Source: Pararhizobium capsulatum DSM 1112 (GTDB taxonomy: Bacteria > Pseudomonadota > Alphaproteobacteria > Rhizobiales > Rhizobiaceae). Taken from it: DNA of 64,000 nt. The position numbers and the translations under genes are program-made. Position 1 is the stretch's first letter. Every line of letters starts with the position of its first letter. The DNA lies in the NCBI RefSeq assembly GCF_030814475.1, contig NZ_JAUSVF010000001.1:2920001-2984000 (forward strand). The letters run 5' to 3'. Below, in pieces: positions 17,535 to 26,781 of this stretch. The notes beneath the pieces were generated by a model that made no database searches, was not told the DNA's origin, and saw only the letters and a list, made by a program, of their open reading frames with translations.

Positions 17535-18676
17535 GAACCGACAAGCTCCCGGCCGATCAGGTAACGACGGATTTCATTGGTGCCCGCGCCGATATCGTAG
17601 AGCTTGGCATCCCGCAGATACCGCTCCACCGGCCATTCGCGTGTGTAGCCCGCGCCGCCCAGTGCCTGGATCGCCTCCAGCGACACTTTCACGACATTTT
17701 CACTGGCAAGCAGGATGGCGGCTGCAGCATCCGAACGGGTGGCGCGTCCGGCATCGCAGGCTCGCGCCACGGAATAGACGTAAGCCCGCGCCGAATTCAG
17801 CGCCACATACATGTCCGCGACCTTGGCCTGCATCAGCTGGAACTCGCCGATCGGCTTGCCGAACTGTTTTCTCTCCCGCACATAGGGCAGCACGACATCC
17901 AGGCAGGCCTGCATGATGCCGAGCGGCCCGCCGGCCAGCACCGCCCGCTCATAGTCGAGACCGGACATCAATATCTTCACCCCATCGCCTTCACGGCCGA
18001 TCAGCGCCTCTTCGGGCACCTCGCAATCGCTGAACACCAGTTCCGCCGTATCGCTGCCCCGCATGCCGAATTTATCGAGCTTGGGAGAAACACTGAAACC
18101 GGCCATGCCCCGCTCAATGAGGAAGGCCGAAATACCCTTCGGCCCGGCGGCCGGGTCAGTCTTGGCGTAGACCACGAGCACATCGGCATGGGGCGCATTG
18201 GTGATCCAGAATTTCGTGCCGTTCAGCACGTAGCGATCCCCCCTCTTCTCCGCCTTCAACTGCATCGACACGACATCGGAACCCGCGCCCGCCTCGGACA
18301 TCGCCAGCGACCCTACATGCTCGCCGGAAATCAGCTTCGGCAGAGTGCGGCTCTTCTGCTCGCGGGTCGCCCAACGGCGGATCTGGTTGATGCAGAGATT
18401 GGAGTGGGCACCGTAGCTCAGGCCCACGGATGCCGAGGCGCGGGACACTTCCTCCATCGCCACGACATGTTCGAGATAACCGAGACCGATCCCCCCGAAC
18501 TCCTCCTCCACCGTGATCCCGTGTAGCCCGAGCGCGCCCATCTCGGGCCAGAGCTCGCGCGGAAAATTGTTGTTTCTGTCGATATCAGCCGCAATCGGCG
18601 CGATCCTGTCGGCGGCAAACCGCGCCGTTGTCTCGCGAATGGCATCTGCCGTCTCGCCGAGTGAAAAATCAAACAT
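17531..18676 (-). CDS. ivd: Isovaleryl-CoA dehydrogenase
   Basis: A 381-residue acyl-CoA dehydrogenase. FAD and substrate motifs include [21 protein letters not shown] and [20 protein letters not shown]. The catalytic base sits in [12 protein letters not shown], the position used by isovaleryl-CoA dehydrogenases, and the C-terminal [26 protein letters not shown] is typical. The start at 18676 has GGGGGGAGGAG upstream. First gene of the leucine operon; electrons go to ETF. The 255 bases in front, shared with the divergent D-aminopeptidase gene, contain no clear regulator site. Confidence 0.9.
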   Translation of the reverse strand: MFDFSLGETADAIRETTARFAADRIAPIAADIDRNNNFPRELWPEMGALGLHGITVEEEFGGIGLGYLEHVVAMEEVSRASASVGLSYGAHSNLCINQIRRWATREQKSRTLPKLISGEHVGSLAMSEAGAGSDVVSMQLKAEKRGDRYVLNGTKFWITNAPHADVLVVYAKTDPAAGPKGISAFLIERGMAGFSVSPKLDKFGMRGSDTAELVFSDCEVPEEALIGREGDGVKILMSGLDYERAVLAGGPLGIMQACLDVVLPYVRERKQFGKPIGEFQLMQAKVADMYVALNSARAYVYSVARACDAGRATRSDAAAAILLASENVVKVSLEAIQALGGAGYTREWPVERYLRDAKLYDIGAGTNEIRRYLIGRELVGS

Positions 18677-18931
18677 ATGTCTCCTCCCCCCGAAACGCTC
18701 TCCCAACGCAACGGGTATCAGTCATTAGATATGAAGGATCGCATCGAAGTCCATCGGGCTCCCGCCCATTTCTGTTGAAACAGACCCAGGTCGCCACCGG
18801 CTTCATCCTCGCACAGCTAGTACTTTTGATGTGTTGTATGGCCCCTCAAGCGCCTTTAGAAAAAGCTGCCGGGCCTTCATCTCGGGCTCGTCGCCGCAGT
18901 CACTCCGCAACCCATAGCCGAAGATGGTCTC

Positions 18932-20491
18932 ATGTCCGAACTTGATCTCGCATCGCTCGAAAATGCCGTCCGTTCCCTGCCAAACCGCTACAAGGGGCCT
19001 GGAGGCGTCGTTGGAGTGGTCAAGGATGGCAAGGTCATCCTGAAACAGGCCTGGGGCTATGCCGATCTTGAAAACCGGAGGCCGATGGACGCCGGGACAT
19101 TGATGCCGATTTGCTCGATCAGCAAACAGTTCACCTGCGCCATCCTGCTTGATCTTGTCGGCGACCCGGCAAAGCTCGACCACAGGCTTGCCGAGTTTCT
19201 GCCCAACCTGAAAGACAGGCGCCCGACAGTCGCGGATCTCTGCAACAACCAATCGGGCCTGCGCGACTACTGGGCGATGACGGTGCTGCACGGCGCGGCC
19301 GCCGATGGCGTCTTCCGCCGTGAGGATGCCCTGCCCCTGCTGGCGCGGATGACCCACACGCACTTCGCGCCGGGCAGCCACTATTCCTATTCCAACGGCA
19401 ATTTCCGTATCCTGCTGGACCTGATCGAAACGGAATCGGGTCGCCCGCTCGCCGAACTCTATCGCGAGAAGTTGTTTGGGCCTGCCGGCATGAAGACAGC
19501 CGTGCTCGCGGCCGATACCAGCGCGCCGCTCAATGGCGTCATCGGCTACGAGGGCAGCGATACGGTCGGTTTCTTTCCCGCCGCCAATCGCATTTTCTGG
19601 AGCGGCGATGCCGGCATTGCCGCGACGCTGGATGATATGCTTGCCTGGGAGATCTTCATCGACAGCACCCGGGACGAGGCCAACGGCATCTACAACCGCA
19701 TCTCGACGCCGCAGCCTTTCTCCGATGGAACGCCGTCCCGCTACGGATATGGCATCGCTCGCGAGGATGTCGGCGGCATCGATGTAACCGGTCATGGCGG
19801 CGCGCTCCGCGGTTTCCGCGCCCGTAGACTGCATTCGGCGTCAGAGAGAGTGTCTGTCGTCGTGATGTTCAACCATGATGCCGATGCCCACGCCGCGGCA
19901 CTTTCGGTGATGAAGGCGGCACTTGGGCAGTCTGACGAGCAACCGAAGGGCTCAACAACCGATGCTGGCTGGAGCGGCAGCTATCTCGATCCCGCAAGCG
20001 GGCTCGTGGTGCAGGTCACGGCAGGGCCCGAAAAGATCGAGGCAAGCTTTGCCGGCGGACCGGAAACGCTCACGCTCGGTGAGGATGGTATTGCCCGTTC
20101 CTCCTCCATGACGCTTGCCCGTGATAGCGATGCGATCCGCATGGAGCGCGCGGGTGAAAACCTGAAGACTGTTGCGGTTCGCATAACCGGTGCGGTGCGG
20201 GAGGATATTGCCGGGCATTTCGTCAGCGACGAACTTGGCGCTTCGCTCGATATCGTCGCAGCCGGAAACGCCTTCTGCGGCAGCTTTGACGGTTTTCTCG
20301 GCAAGGGCGCCATGCACCCCATCTATGCCGTCGGGGAAGACGTCTGGGTGCTGGCCTGCCGGCGTTCCATGGATGCGCCCGCTCCCGGAGACTGGACGAT
20401 CCGGATCCATCGTGACGACAAGGATCAGGTCAAGGGCCTGACGATCGGTTGCTGGCTCGCCCGCCATGTCGATTACCGCAAGGCGGTTTGA
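18932..20491 (+). CDS. dap: D-aminopeptidase, serine hydrolase of the penicillin-binding fold
   Basis: A 519-residue protein matching the Ochrobactrum D-aminopeptidase in length and active-site numbering: Ser62-x-x-Lys65 (CSISK), Tyr153-Ser-Asn (YSN) and HGG near 288. Two beta-barrel domains follow after about residue 330. It removes N-terminal D-amino acids from peptides and is probably cytoplasmic, since no signal peptide is seen. It converges on the peptide-importer operon and ends at a double hairpin. This context suggests that the importer feeds it D-residue-containing peptides, perhaps cell-wall or non-ribosomal ones. Confidence 0.8.
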   Translation: MSELDLASLENAVRSLPNRYKGPGGVVGVVKDGKVILKQAWGYADLENRRPMDAGTLMPICSISKQFTCAILLDLVGDPAKLDHRLAEFLPNLKDRRPTVADLCNNQSGLRDYWAMTVLHGAAADGVFRREDALPLLARMTHTHFAPGSHYSYSNGNFRILLDLIETESGRPLAELYREKLFGPAGMKTAVLAADTSAPLNGVIGYEGSDTVGFFPAANRIFWSGDAGIAATLDDMLAWEIFIDSTRDEANGIYNRISTPQPFSDGTPSRYGYGIAREDVGGIDVTGHGGALRGFRARRLHSASERVSVVVMFNHDADAHAAALSVMKAALGQSDEQPKGSTTDAGWSGSYLDPASGLVVQVTAGPEKIEASFAGGPETLTLGEDGIARSSSMTLARDSDAIRMERAGENLKTVAVRITGAVREDIAGHFVSDELGASLDIVAAGNAFCGSFDGFLGKGAMHPIYAVGEDVWVLACRRSMDAPAPGDWTIRIHRDDKDQVKGLTIGCWLARHVDYRKAV

Positions 20492-20530
20492 ATACGATTC
20501 GTTGACGCCTTCATGACAGGCGAACGACAA

Positions 20531-20588
20531 ACGGCCGCGTCTTTCGATGCGGCCGTCTTTCCGTTGTGGGCCGCTTTCGCGCGGCCCA
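20531..20588. terminator. Double hairpin between convergent dap and dppA
   Basis: Two GC-rich stem-loops in a row: ACGGCCGC/GCGGCCGT (20531-20556, then CTTTCC) and GGGCCGC/GCGGCCC (20569-20588). Placed between two converging genes, they can end transcription from both sides. Confidence 0.7.
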
Positions 20589-20595
20589 GTCCAAC

Positions 20596-22110
20596 TCAAT
20601 TCTTGACGGTATCTTCCAGGAAGAAGCGCCCGAGCGGGTTCTGATCGAAGTGCTCGATGTTCTTGCGCGAGACATTGATGTAGGGGCTATAGTACAGATC
20701 GATCCAGTGGGCATCGGCCTTGGCCAGCTTCTGGATTTCGACATACATCGCTTCGCGCTTGGCCGGATCCATCTCCACGCGGGCAGCCGCCACGAGGTCC
20801 TTCACCTTGTCGTTCTTGTAGCGGGTGAAATAGTTCAGGTTGCTGTCGTGACCGAGAACAAAGGTCGTTTTCTGGTCCGGATCGAGAATGTCGTTGGTCC
20901 AGTAGTTGACAGTGATGTCGTAATCACCGGCGACGCTCATGTCCCAGCTCTGGCTCGGGTCGACCTTCTGCAGATTGGCGGTAATTCCCGCCTTGGCAAG
21001 CTGCTGCTGCAGGAGAACGGCGATCTGTTCGTCCACTTCGTTGCCCGCATTGACGATGTAGTTCAGCGTCAGATCCGACGCACCGGCGTCGGCCAGCATC
21101 TGCTTTGCCTTTTCAGGGTCATAGGGGCGCTGCAGGTTGTCGTCGTAGTGATAAAGCGCGCCCTTCGGAATATAGGAATTGGCGACCTGACCGAGACCGA
21201 AAGTGACGGTGTCGACGATTGCCTGCTTGTCGATCGCCATGTCCAGCGCCTCGCGCACTTCCTTCTTGGCGAGCGGGCCGTGTTCGTGGTTGATCAGGAG
21301 ATGATCTTCGCGGGTCGAGGGATCGAGATGCACGATCAGGTTCTCGTCCTTCTTCAGCTCCGCCACACGCGAGAACGGCGCCATGATGATGGCATCCAGC
21401 TCGCCGGCCTGTACGTTGAGCACCAGCGTGTTGTCGTCAGGAATGGCGATCCATTCGACACCGTCGAGCTTGACGCGATCGGCCTCCCAGAAGTTCGGGT
21501 TCTTCTCAAGGATGACGCGGTCGCCGCGGCGCCATTCCTTGACGCTGAAGGCGCCAGAAGCGATCGGAGCCTCGGCGTAAGCCTCCTCGCCCATCGATTC
21601 CATGCCAGCCTTGGAAATGATCGAAGCACCCGGCATGGCGAGCGTCGAGAGGAACGGTGCCGAAGGCGTCTTCAGCTTGATCACGAGCGTATGATCGTCC
21701 GTCGCTTCCGCAGTGTCGATGACCTTGTAGCCATCGCTCCAGAGCGAGCCCTCGTTATCGCGGATGCGCAGCAGGCTGTAGGCAGCATCCGTCGCCGTGA
21801 TCGGCGAGCCGTCGGAGAACTTGGCATCGCGGATCTTGAACGTGTAGGTCACGCCGTCGTCGGCGACGCTCCAGCTCTCAGCCAGACCCGGCTCCAGCTT
21901 GGTGCCGGTCTTGTCGACGCGGATCAGCACGTCGTAGACGTTGGAAAACACCCAGAAGTCGATGTTCTGCGTCGTCTTGATCGGGTCGAAGGTGGAGGAA
22001 TCCACGCGCCGGCCGATGGTCAGAACGCCGGCGGCCTCCGCAAGCCCCGCGCCGAAGGAAAGGCTGGTCATCGCCGTGACCATGCCGATCTTCATCCATT
22101 TGTTCATCAT
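20596..22110 (-). CDS. dppA: Peptide ABC importer, periplasmic binding protein
   Basis: A 504-residue family 5 (DppA/OppA) solute-binding protein. Residues 1-27 are a Sec signal peptide ending near AEA. Family landmarks are DPIKTTQNIDFWVFSNVYDVL, LAESWSVADDGVTYTFKIRD and SDGSPITATDAAYSLLRI. It binds short peptides or related compounds in the periplasm. The start ATGATG has GAGGGA upstream. Last gene of the operon dppB-dppC-dppDF-dppA. The ligand is unknown; context with two aminopeptidases favours peptides. Confidence 0.85.
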   Translation of the reverse strand: MMNKWMKIGMVTAMTSLSFGAGLAEAAGVLTIGRRVDSSTFDPIKTTQNIDFWVFSNVYDVLIRVDKTGTKLEPGLAESWSVADDGVTYTFKIRDAKFSDGSPITATDAAYSLLRIRDNEGSLWSDGYKVIDTAEATDDHTLVIKLKTPSAPFLSTLAMPGASIISKAGMESMGEEAYAEAPIASGAFSVKEWRRGDRVILEKNPNFWEADRVKLDGVEWIAIPDDNTLVLNVQAGELDAIIMAPFSRVAELKKDENLIVHLDPSTREDHLLINHEHGPLAKKEVREALDMAIDKQAIVDTVTFGLGQVANSYIPKGALYHYDDNLQRPYDPEKAKQMLADAGASDLTLNYIVNAGNEVDEQIAVLLQQQLAKAGITANLQKVDPSQSWDMSVAGDYDITVNYWTNDILDPDQKTTFVLGHDSNLNYFTRYKNDKVKDLVAAARVEMDPAKREAMYVEIQKLAKADAHWIDLYYSPYINVSRKNIEHFDQNPLGRFFLEDTVKN

Positions 22111-22137
22111 AGTTGTTCCCTCTTTTCGTTGTTGAAC

Positions 22138-23838
22138 TTACGATGCCTGCCTGACGATCCCCGCGTCCATCCTCTGTGCGGCAATGCCCGACAACAGCGG
22201 TTTTTCGGGATCGATATCGGGAATGGCGCTGATCAGGGCCGCGGTGTAGGGATGCTGCGGCCGGTTGAAGACCGCCTCGCACGGCCCTTCCTCGACGATC
22301 TCGCCACGATACATGACAACGACCCGTTCGCAGAGATTGCGCACGATCGCCAGGTCATGGGCAATAAACAGCAGGGTCAGGTTCATGCGCGCCGTCAACT
22401 CGCGAAACAGCGCCACGATCTGCGCCTGGATGGTCACGTCAAGCGCCGCCACGCATTCATCCGCGATGATCAGCTTCGGATCGACCGCAAGCGCCCGTGC
22501 GATACCTGCGCGCTGGCACTGGCCACCACTCATGCTCCGCGGCTTCCGACGGGCGAATTCCCGTTCGAGACCAACAAGATCCAGCAGTTCGTTGATGCGC
22601 AATGGGATGTCGGCAGTGGCAACCTTACCCTGCACCCGCAGCACCTCCCCCAGCATCTCGCCGATCGTGAGCCGTGGGTTGAGGGCATTGTACGGATCCT
22701 GGAAGACCATCGCCGCCTCGTGCCGCAGGCGGTAAAGCGCGGTCTTGCGCTGCAGGGTGAGCGCGGTGCCGTCGAAGGTGACATGGCCAGCGGAAATCGG
22801 AGTGAGGCCGAGCATGGCGCGGGCAAGCGTGCTCTTGCCGGAACCGCTTTCGCCGACGATGCCCACGGTTTCGCCCCGCATGACCTGCAGGCTGACGCCC
22901 TTTACCGCGCTGATTGTCCTTGCCCGTCCCGAAAAAAGCCCGCCACCGACCGGAAAGCGCACATGCAGGTCGTCGATTTCGAGCAAGGGCTGCCTTGGCC
23001 GTTCATCATCGATCTCTTCCGTCGGCATGAGTGATGTGGTGTCGGCCGGCAAGGACGGATGACTGCCGATCAGCTGCACGGTGTAAGGGTGCTGCGGCGC
23101 GGCGAGCAAGGTCCGTTTCAGGCCCTGCTCCACGAGCTTGCCGGCGCGCATCACGGCGATGCGGTCGCAGGTCTGGGCAACGACGCCGAGATCGTGGGTG
23201 ATGAGAATGATGGACAGACCGCGGCTGTCACGCAGGTCCATCAGCAGGCGCAATATCTGCGCCTGGATCGTCACGTCGAGCGCCGTCGTCGGCTCGTCGG
23301 CAATCAGTATCTTGGGATTGCAGGACAAGGCCACGGCAATCATCGCGCGTTGGCGCATGCCGCCCGAAAACTCATGCGGATAGCGCGCATATTGCCGTGC
23401 CGGATCCGGGAACCCGACCTGACCGAGAATTTCGATCGCCGTCGCGCGCGCCGCCTTGTGGCCCAGGCCCTGGTGGTAGCGAATGCCCTCGACGATCTGG
23501 TCGCCGACACACATCACGGGATCGAGGTGACTGGTCGGATTCTGGAAGATCATGCCGATCTCACCGCCCCGCACCTCCAGCATCTCGGCCTCGTCTGCCG
23601 TAACGAGATTGCGGCCTTCCAAAAGGATATCGCCACCCTCGATCGTCAGGGTCGAGGACGGAAGCAGTCTTACCAGCGACCGGCAGAGAAGGCTCTTTCC
23701 CGAGCCGCTTTCTCCGACAAGACCCAACACCTCCCCCCTGGCGAGATCCAGAGAAACGCCATCGATGAGCGTCCGGCTGTCATCGCCGATGCGGACCTTC
23801 ACTGTCAGATCACGAACGGAGAGGATGGCGTCGCTCAT
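22138..23838 (-). CDS. Peptide ABC importer, fused double ATPase (DppD-DppF)
   Basis: A 566-residue protein with two complete ATPase domains. The first has Walker A GESGSGKS near residue 42 and signature EFSGGMRQR near 160. The second has GESGSGKS near 342 and SMSGGQCQR near 455. The linker (about 270-300) carries the oligopeptide-type C-terminal segment [13 protein letters not shown], and a second copy, [13 protein letters not shown], lies at the end. One protein replaces separate DppD and DppF. The second domain reads ADECVAALD where ADEPVSALD is usual. Start at 23838, overlapping dppC by four bases. The frame stays open upstream but is antisense-like there. Confidence 0.88.
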   Translation of the reverse strand: MSDAILSVRDLTVKVRIGDDSRTLIDGVSLDLARGEVLGLVGESGSGKSLLCRSLVRLLPSSTLTIEGGDILLEGRNLVTADEAEMLEVRGGEIGMIFQNPTSHLDPVMCVGDQIVEGIRYHQGLGHKAARATAIEILGQVGFPDPARQYARYPHEFSGGMRQRAMIAVALSCNPKILIADEPTTALDVTIQAQILRLLMDLRDSRGLSIILITHDLGVVAQTCDRIAVMRAGKLVEQGLKRTLLAAPQHPYTVQLIGSHPSLPADTTSLMPTEEIDDERPRQPLLEIDDLHVRFPVGGGLFSGRARTISAVKGVSLQVMRGETVGIVGESGSGKSTLARAMLGLTPISAGHVTFDGTALTLQRKTALYRLRHEAAMVFQDPYNALNPRLTIGEMLGEVLRVQGKVATADIPLRINELLDLVGLEREFARRKPRSMSGGQCQRAGIARALAVDPKLIIADECVAALDVTIQAQIVALFRELTARMNLTLLFIAHDLAIVRNLCERVVVMYRGEIVEEGPCEAVFNRPQHPYTAALISAIPDIDPEKPLLSGIAAQRMDAGIVRQAS

Positions 23839-24686
23839 TCGTGAACTCCGAGAAGATCGCCAAGAGCGTCGCCAAGAAGGCTGAAGCCAAAGGCAAGAAG
23901 CACGATCGCAAAGCCCGGAAATACCGTGACCCACCAGGCCGTGGTCAGGAACGACTGCCCCTCCGCGACCATGACGCCCCATTCGGCGAGCGGCGGCTGA
24001 ACGCCAAGCCCGAGATAGCTGATGGACGCCCCGCTGAGCAGCACCAGAACTGCGTCGGACATGACGAACACCAGGGAGCCCGCGACCGCATTGGGCAGGA
24101 GGTGACGGAACATGATGCGGGTGCGGCTGAACCCCAGGCTGACAGCCGCCATCGCATAATCGCTGTTCTTCAGAACAAGGATCTGCGCCCTGATGAGCCG
24201 GGCATAGGAAACCCAGCCAACGATCGCCATGGCGATATAGAAACTGCTGAGGCCCGGCCCCAGAATGGCGATGATCGACAGCATCAGAACAAGGAAGGGA
24301 AAGGCAAGGATTATGTCGATGATCCGCATGAAGATCGCATCCACCACGCCCCCGAAAAAGCCGGCGATCGTGCCGATGAACGTGCCGATCAGGAAGGGAA
24401 AGAGCACACCGATCACGGCGATCTGCAGGTCGATGCGGGTTCCCCACATGACCCGCGAAAGCATGTCGCGGCCGAAATTGTCGGTGCCGAACGGATGTGC
24501 AAGGCTTGGCGGGGCAAGTCGCATGTCGGCATTCTGAAAAATGGGATCGTAGGGTGCAAGCACCGGCGAAAGCACCGCCATCAGAAGAAAGAACAGGAGC
24601 AATGCGCAGCCCGCAACCAGTGTCGGACGCGCACCGAACAGGCGTTTCCAGGCAAAGGCCCCCGCGGGCAAGATGCCGGCCGTCAT
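23835..24686 (-). CDS. dppC: Peptide ABC importer, permease (DppC type)
   Basis: A 283-residue inner-membrane permease with six helices and the DppC-type N-terminal extension (PILAPYDPIFQNADMRLAPP-like and HPFGTDNFGRDMLSRVMWGT). The EAA loop is near DYAMAAVSLGFSRTRIMFRHLLPN. The start at 24686 overlaps the dppB stop (ATGA). It pairs with DppB to form the peptide channel. Confidence 0.9.
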   Translation of the reverse strand: MTAGILPAGAFAWKRLFGARPTLVAGCALLLFFLLMAVLSPVLAPYDPIFQNADMRLAPPSLAHPFGTDNFGRDMLSRVMWGTRIDLQIAVIGVLFPFLIGTFIGTIAGFFGGVVDAIFMRIIDIILAFPFLVLMLSIIAILGPGLSSFYIAMAIVGWVSYARLIRAQILVLKNSDYAMAAVSLGFSRTRIMFRHLLPNAVAGSLVFVMSDAVLVLLSGASISYLGLGVQPPLAEWGVMVAEGQSFLTTAWWVTVFPGFAIVLLAFGFSLLGDALGDLLGVHE

Positions 24687-25636
24687 AGCTTGATCCTCGG
24701 ATCGACGGCCACGGTGGCAATGTCGGCGATGAAATTGACGAGAACCGTGGCGCAGGCGAACATCATGGCCACCCCCTGCACGACCATGTAATCGCGCGAA
24801 AGGATGCCGCGCACCAGAAGCTGGCCCATTCCAGGCAGGGCAAAAACGCTTTCGACGACCACCGTACCGCCGATCAGCCAACCGATATTGACCGCCAGGA
24901 GGTTGATGGTCGGCACGAGAGAATTGGGCAACACATGGCGCCAGAACACGATATTTTCCGGCATGCCGCGTGCCCGCGCGGCCGTCGCGACATCGGATTT
25001 TAGCGCCTGTACCATGGCAGCCCGCAGGCTGCGCGTCAGCACGGTCGAGAGCGATAGCGCCACCGTCAGGCTCGGCAGGATAAGGTGCACCGCCTTGTCT
25101 GGCAGGCTGTTGCCGTAGCCGGAAACCGGCACAAGGCCGAGTTCGACACTGAAGAAGATGATGAGCATCAGACCCAGCCAGAAAGGCGGAAATCCGATAC
25201 CGAAGGTGGAGACGATCCGCACGATGTGATCAGGCAGACGTCCCTGGTTTCTCGCCGCCAACGCCGCCATCGGCACGGCAATCAGGATCGACAGGACCAC
25301 ACTGCACAGAACGAGCATCAGCGTCGGCTCGATGCGCGTGACGATCAGCTTCAGCACGTCGATCTTGTAGAGGATGGATTTGCCCATCTCGCCCTGGCCG
25401 AGATTGCGCAGGAAATAGAGATACTGGGCCCAGAGTGGTTCGTCGAGACCGTATTGCGCCCGGATCTTGGCAATGGCCGTCGGGGTGGCACGGGTGCCGA
25501 GCAGGACGCGCGCCGGATCGCCGGGAATGAGACGCACGAGAATGAAGGTAATGATGCTGATGCCAAAAAGGACCGGCAGGAACTGCAAAGGCCTGAAGAG
25601 GACGAATTTATAGCGGTGCATGGCGACAGAAAACAT
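24683..25636 (-). CDS. dppB: Peptide ABC importer, permease (DppB type)
   Basis: A 317-residue DppB-type permease: FGISIITFILVRLIPGDPARVLLG at the N-terminus, EAA loop ATAARARGMPENIVFWRHVLPNS, and C-terminal SRDYMVVQGVAMMFACATVLVNF. First gene of the operon. No strong ribosome binding site is seen at either candidate start (25636 or 25621). The 297 bases up to the divergent luxR-type gene hold a perfect inverted repeat at 25702-25716 and repeated ATGCAT words near 25744-25773, candidate control sites. Confidence 0.88.
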   Translation of the reverse strand: MFSVAMHRYKFVLFRPLQFLPVLFGISIITFILVRLIPGDPARVLLGTRATPTAIAKIRAQYGLDEPLWAQYLYFLRNLGQGEMGKSILYKIDVLKLIVTRIEPTLMLVLCSVVLSILIAVPMAALAARNQGRLPDHIVRIVSTFGIGFPPFWLGLMLIIFFSVELGLVPVSGYGNSLPDKAVHLILPSLTVALSLSTVLTRSLRAAMVQALKSDVATAARARGMPENIVFWRHVLPNSLVPTINLLAVNIGWLIGGTVVVESVFALPGMGQLLVRGILSRDYMVVQGVAMMFACATVLVNFIADIATVAVDPRIKL

Positions 25637-25701
25637 TCATGGGATGCGGACCTGCGACCTCTTCTCTATGTCTGAACTGCCAGACGGACGGCAAAACGCA
25701 A

Positions 25702-25716
25702 ATGTCGTGCCGACAT
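25702..25716. promoter_or_regulatory. Inverted repeat between dppB and the LuxR solo gene
   Basis: ATGTCG-TGC-CGACAT, a perfect six-base dyad, 66 bases upstream of dppB. It is placed where a regulator controlling the importer could bind. Assignment to the LuxR protein is inference. Confidence 0.35.
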
Positions 25717-25933
25717 GGCTAGGCAAAATGCCCACCGGTGACCAATGCATTGTTTTGCAGAGACTATGCATTTTTTTCCTAAGAATCCCATGGCGGCAAA
25801 GCCCAGCGTCGGTTAGCATTCCCCGCAAGAATGATTAACATTTGAGCATGGCTAATTTTTAGCGGAATGCCGGGTCTACGCCAGCTATAAGAAGTGATAG
25901 GATCAGCGTTGAGGGAAATTTTCCGGAGCGAAC

Positions 25934-26707
25934 ATGCTTGACGCGATAGAAAGCATCAGGGAGCGCTTTTCCGCCGCCGAAACGCTCGATGGCAGGATCG
26001 ATCAGGTTTTCGATACCATGCAGCAGCTGGGTTTTGAGGCGCTGGTCTACGACTATACCCCCGTCCCCTTCGATCTGGACGGCGAGTTGATGGTTCCCTC
26101 GCTTCTGAAGCTCCGCAACATCGACAGCGACATGCCGGAATACTGGTTTGACCGCGGCTATTTTCGCATCGACCCGGTACAGCGTCTCGCGGCGCGGACA
26201 TCGGCGCCTTTCTTCTGGAATTACGACGCCAATGCCGACACGATGATCCGCCGCTTCATGACCGAGGAGACCGAACCGGTGGCGCGCTATCTTCGGGCTC
26301 GGGACATGGCAAGCGGCGTCACCATACCGGTCCACACGCCGCGCGGCGACTACGCGACCGTCACCGGTATCCGCCCCTGGCGCAAGTCGGCAACGGCGCC
26401 CTCGGACGTCGCGCGCACCATCGCCGAGTTCGGCCTCGTCGCGCACATTTTCCACGAAAGCGCGTTTGAACTCTTCGACCGGGAGACCCGGTCCGCCAGC
26501 TCGCTGCATTTGACCGAGCGCGAGCGGGAATGCCTGCGATATTCCGCGCAAGGCCTGTCTGCCAAGGAAATCTCGCGGGCGATCGATCGCTCCGTTCCCA
26601 CGGTGGTAATGCATCTGAATGCCGCCGCCCGCAAGCTTGGGGCGAAGAACCGCACCCAGGCCGTTGTTCTCGCAACCCATTATCGCCTGCTCGACCGCAT
26701 CCTATAA
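25934..26707 (+). CDS. LuxR solo of the plant-associated (OryR/XccR/PipR) type
   Basis: A 257-residue LuxR regulator. Residues 15-170 form the autoinducer-binding domain and 190-250 the GerE-type helix-turn-helix (LTEREREC, SAKEISRAIDRSVPTVVMHL). At the AHL-contact positions equal to TraR W57 and Y61 it has Met67 and Trp71. D80-P81 and W95 are kept. This M/W pair is the hallmark of solos that answer plant compounds rather than AHLs. No luxI-type gene is nearby. Directly downstream is a proline iminopeptidase gene and upstream, divergent, a peptide importer. The same arrangement surrounds XccR (pip) and Pseudomonas PipR. GGAG precedes the ATG. Confidence 0.88.
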   Translation: MLDAIESIRERFSAAETLDGRIDQVFDTMQQLGFEALVYDYTPVPFDLDGELMVPSLLKLRNIDSDMPEYWFDRGYFRIDPVQRLAARTSAPFFWNYDANADTMIRRFMTEETEPVARYLRARDMASGVTIPVHTPRGDYATVTGIRPWRKSATAPSDVARTIAEFGLVAHIFHESAFELFDRETRSASSLHLTERERECLRYSAQGLSAKEISRAIDRSVPTVVMHLNAAARKLGAKNRTQAVVLATHYRLLDRIL

Positions 26708-26716
26708 CTTCTGATA

Positions 26717-26729
26717 GCTGCCGCAGCTG
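26717..26729. promoter_or_regulatory. Inverted repeat in front of the iminopeptidase gene
   Basis: AGCTG-CCG-CAGCT, a perfect five-base dyad in the short gap between the luxR-type gene and pip. It is a candidate operator for plant-signal-dependent pip expression, but short enough to occur by chance. Confidence 0.3.
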
Positions 26730-26781
26730 AACTGCCCGCTTTATGGTTCCGCCCTTCATGGATGGAATGAAGGAGAGCCAA

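Noticed and set aside
20566..23034. 822-codon open frame antisense to dppA and the fused ATPase gene
   Set aside because: It runs opposite two well-conserved genes and contains no recognisable domain; a codon-bias effect of high GC.
23839..24720. Upstream extension of the fused ATPase frame to 24720
   Set aside because: The extension lies over the dppC gene in another frame; the real start at 23838 overlaps the dppC stop in the usual way.
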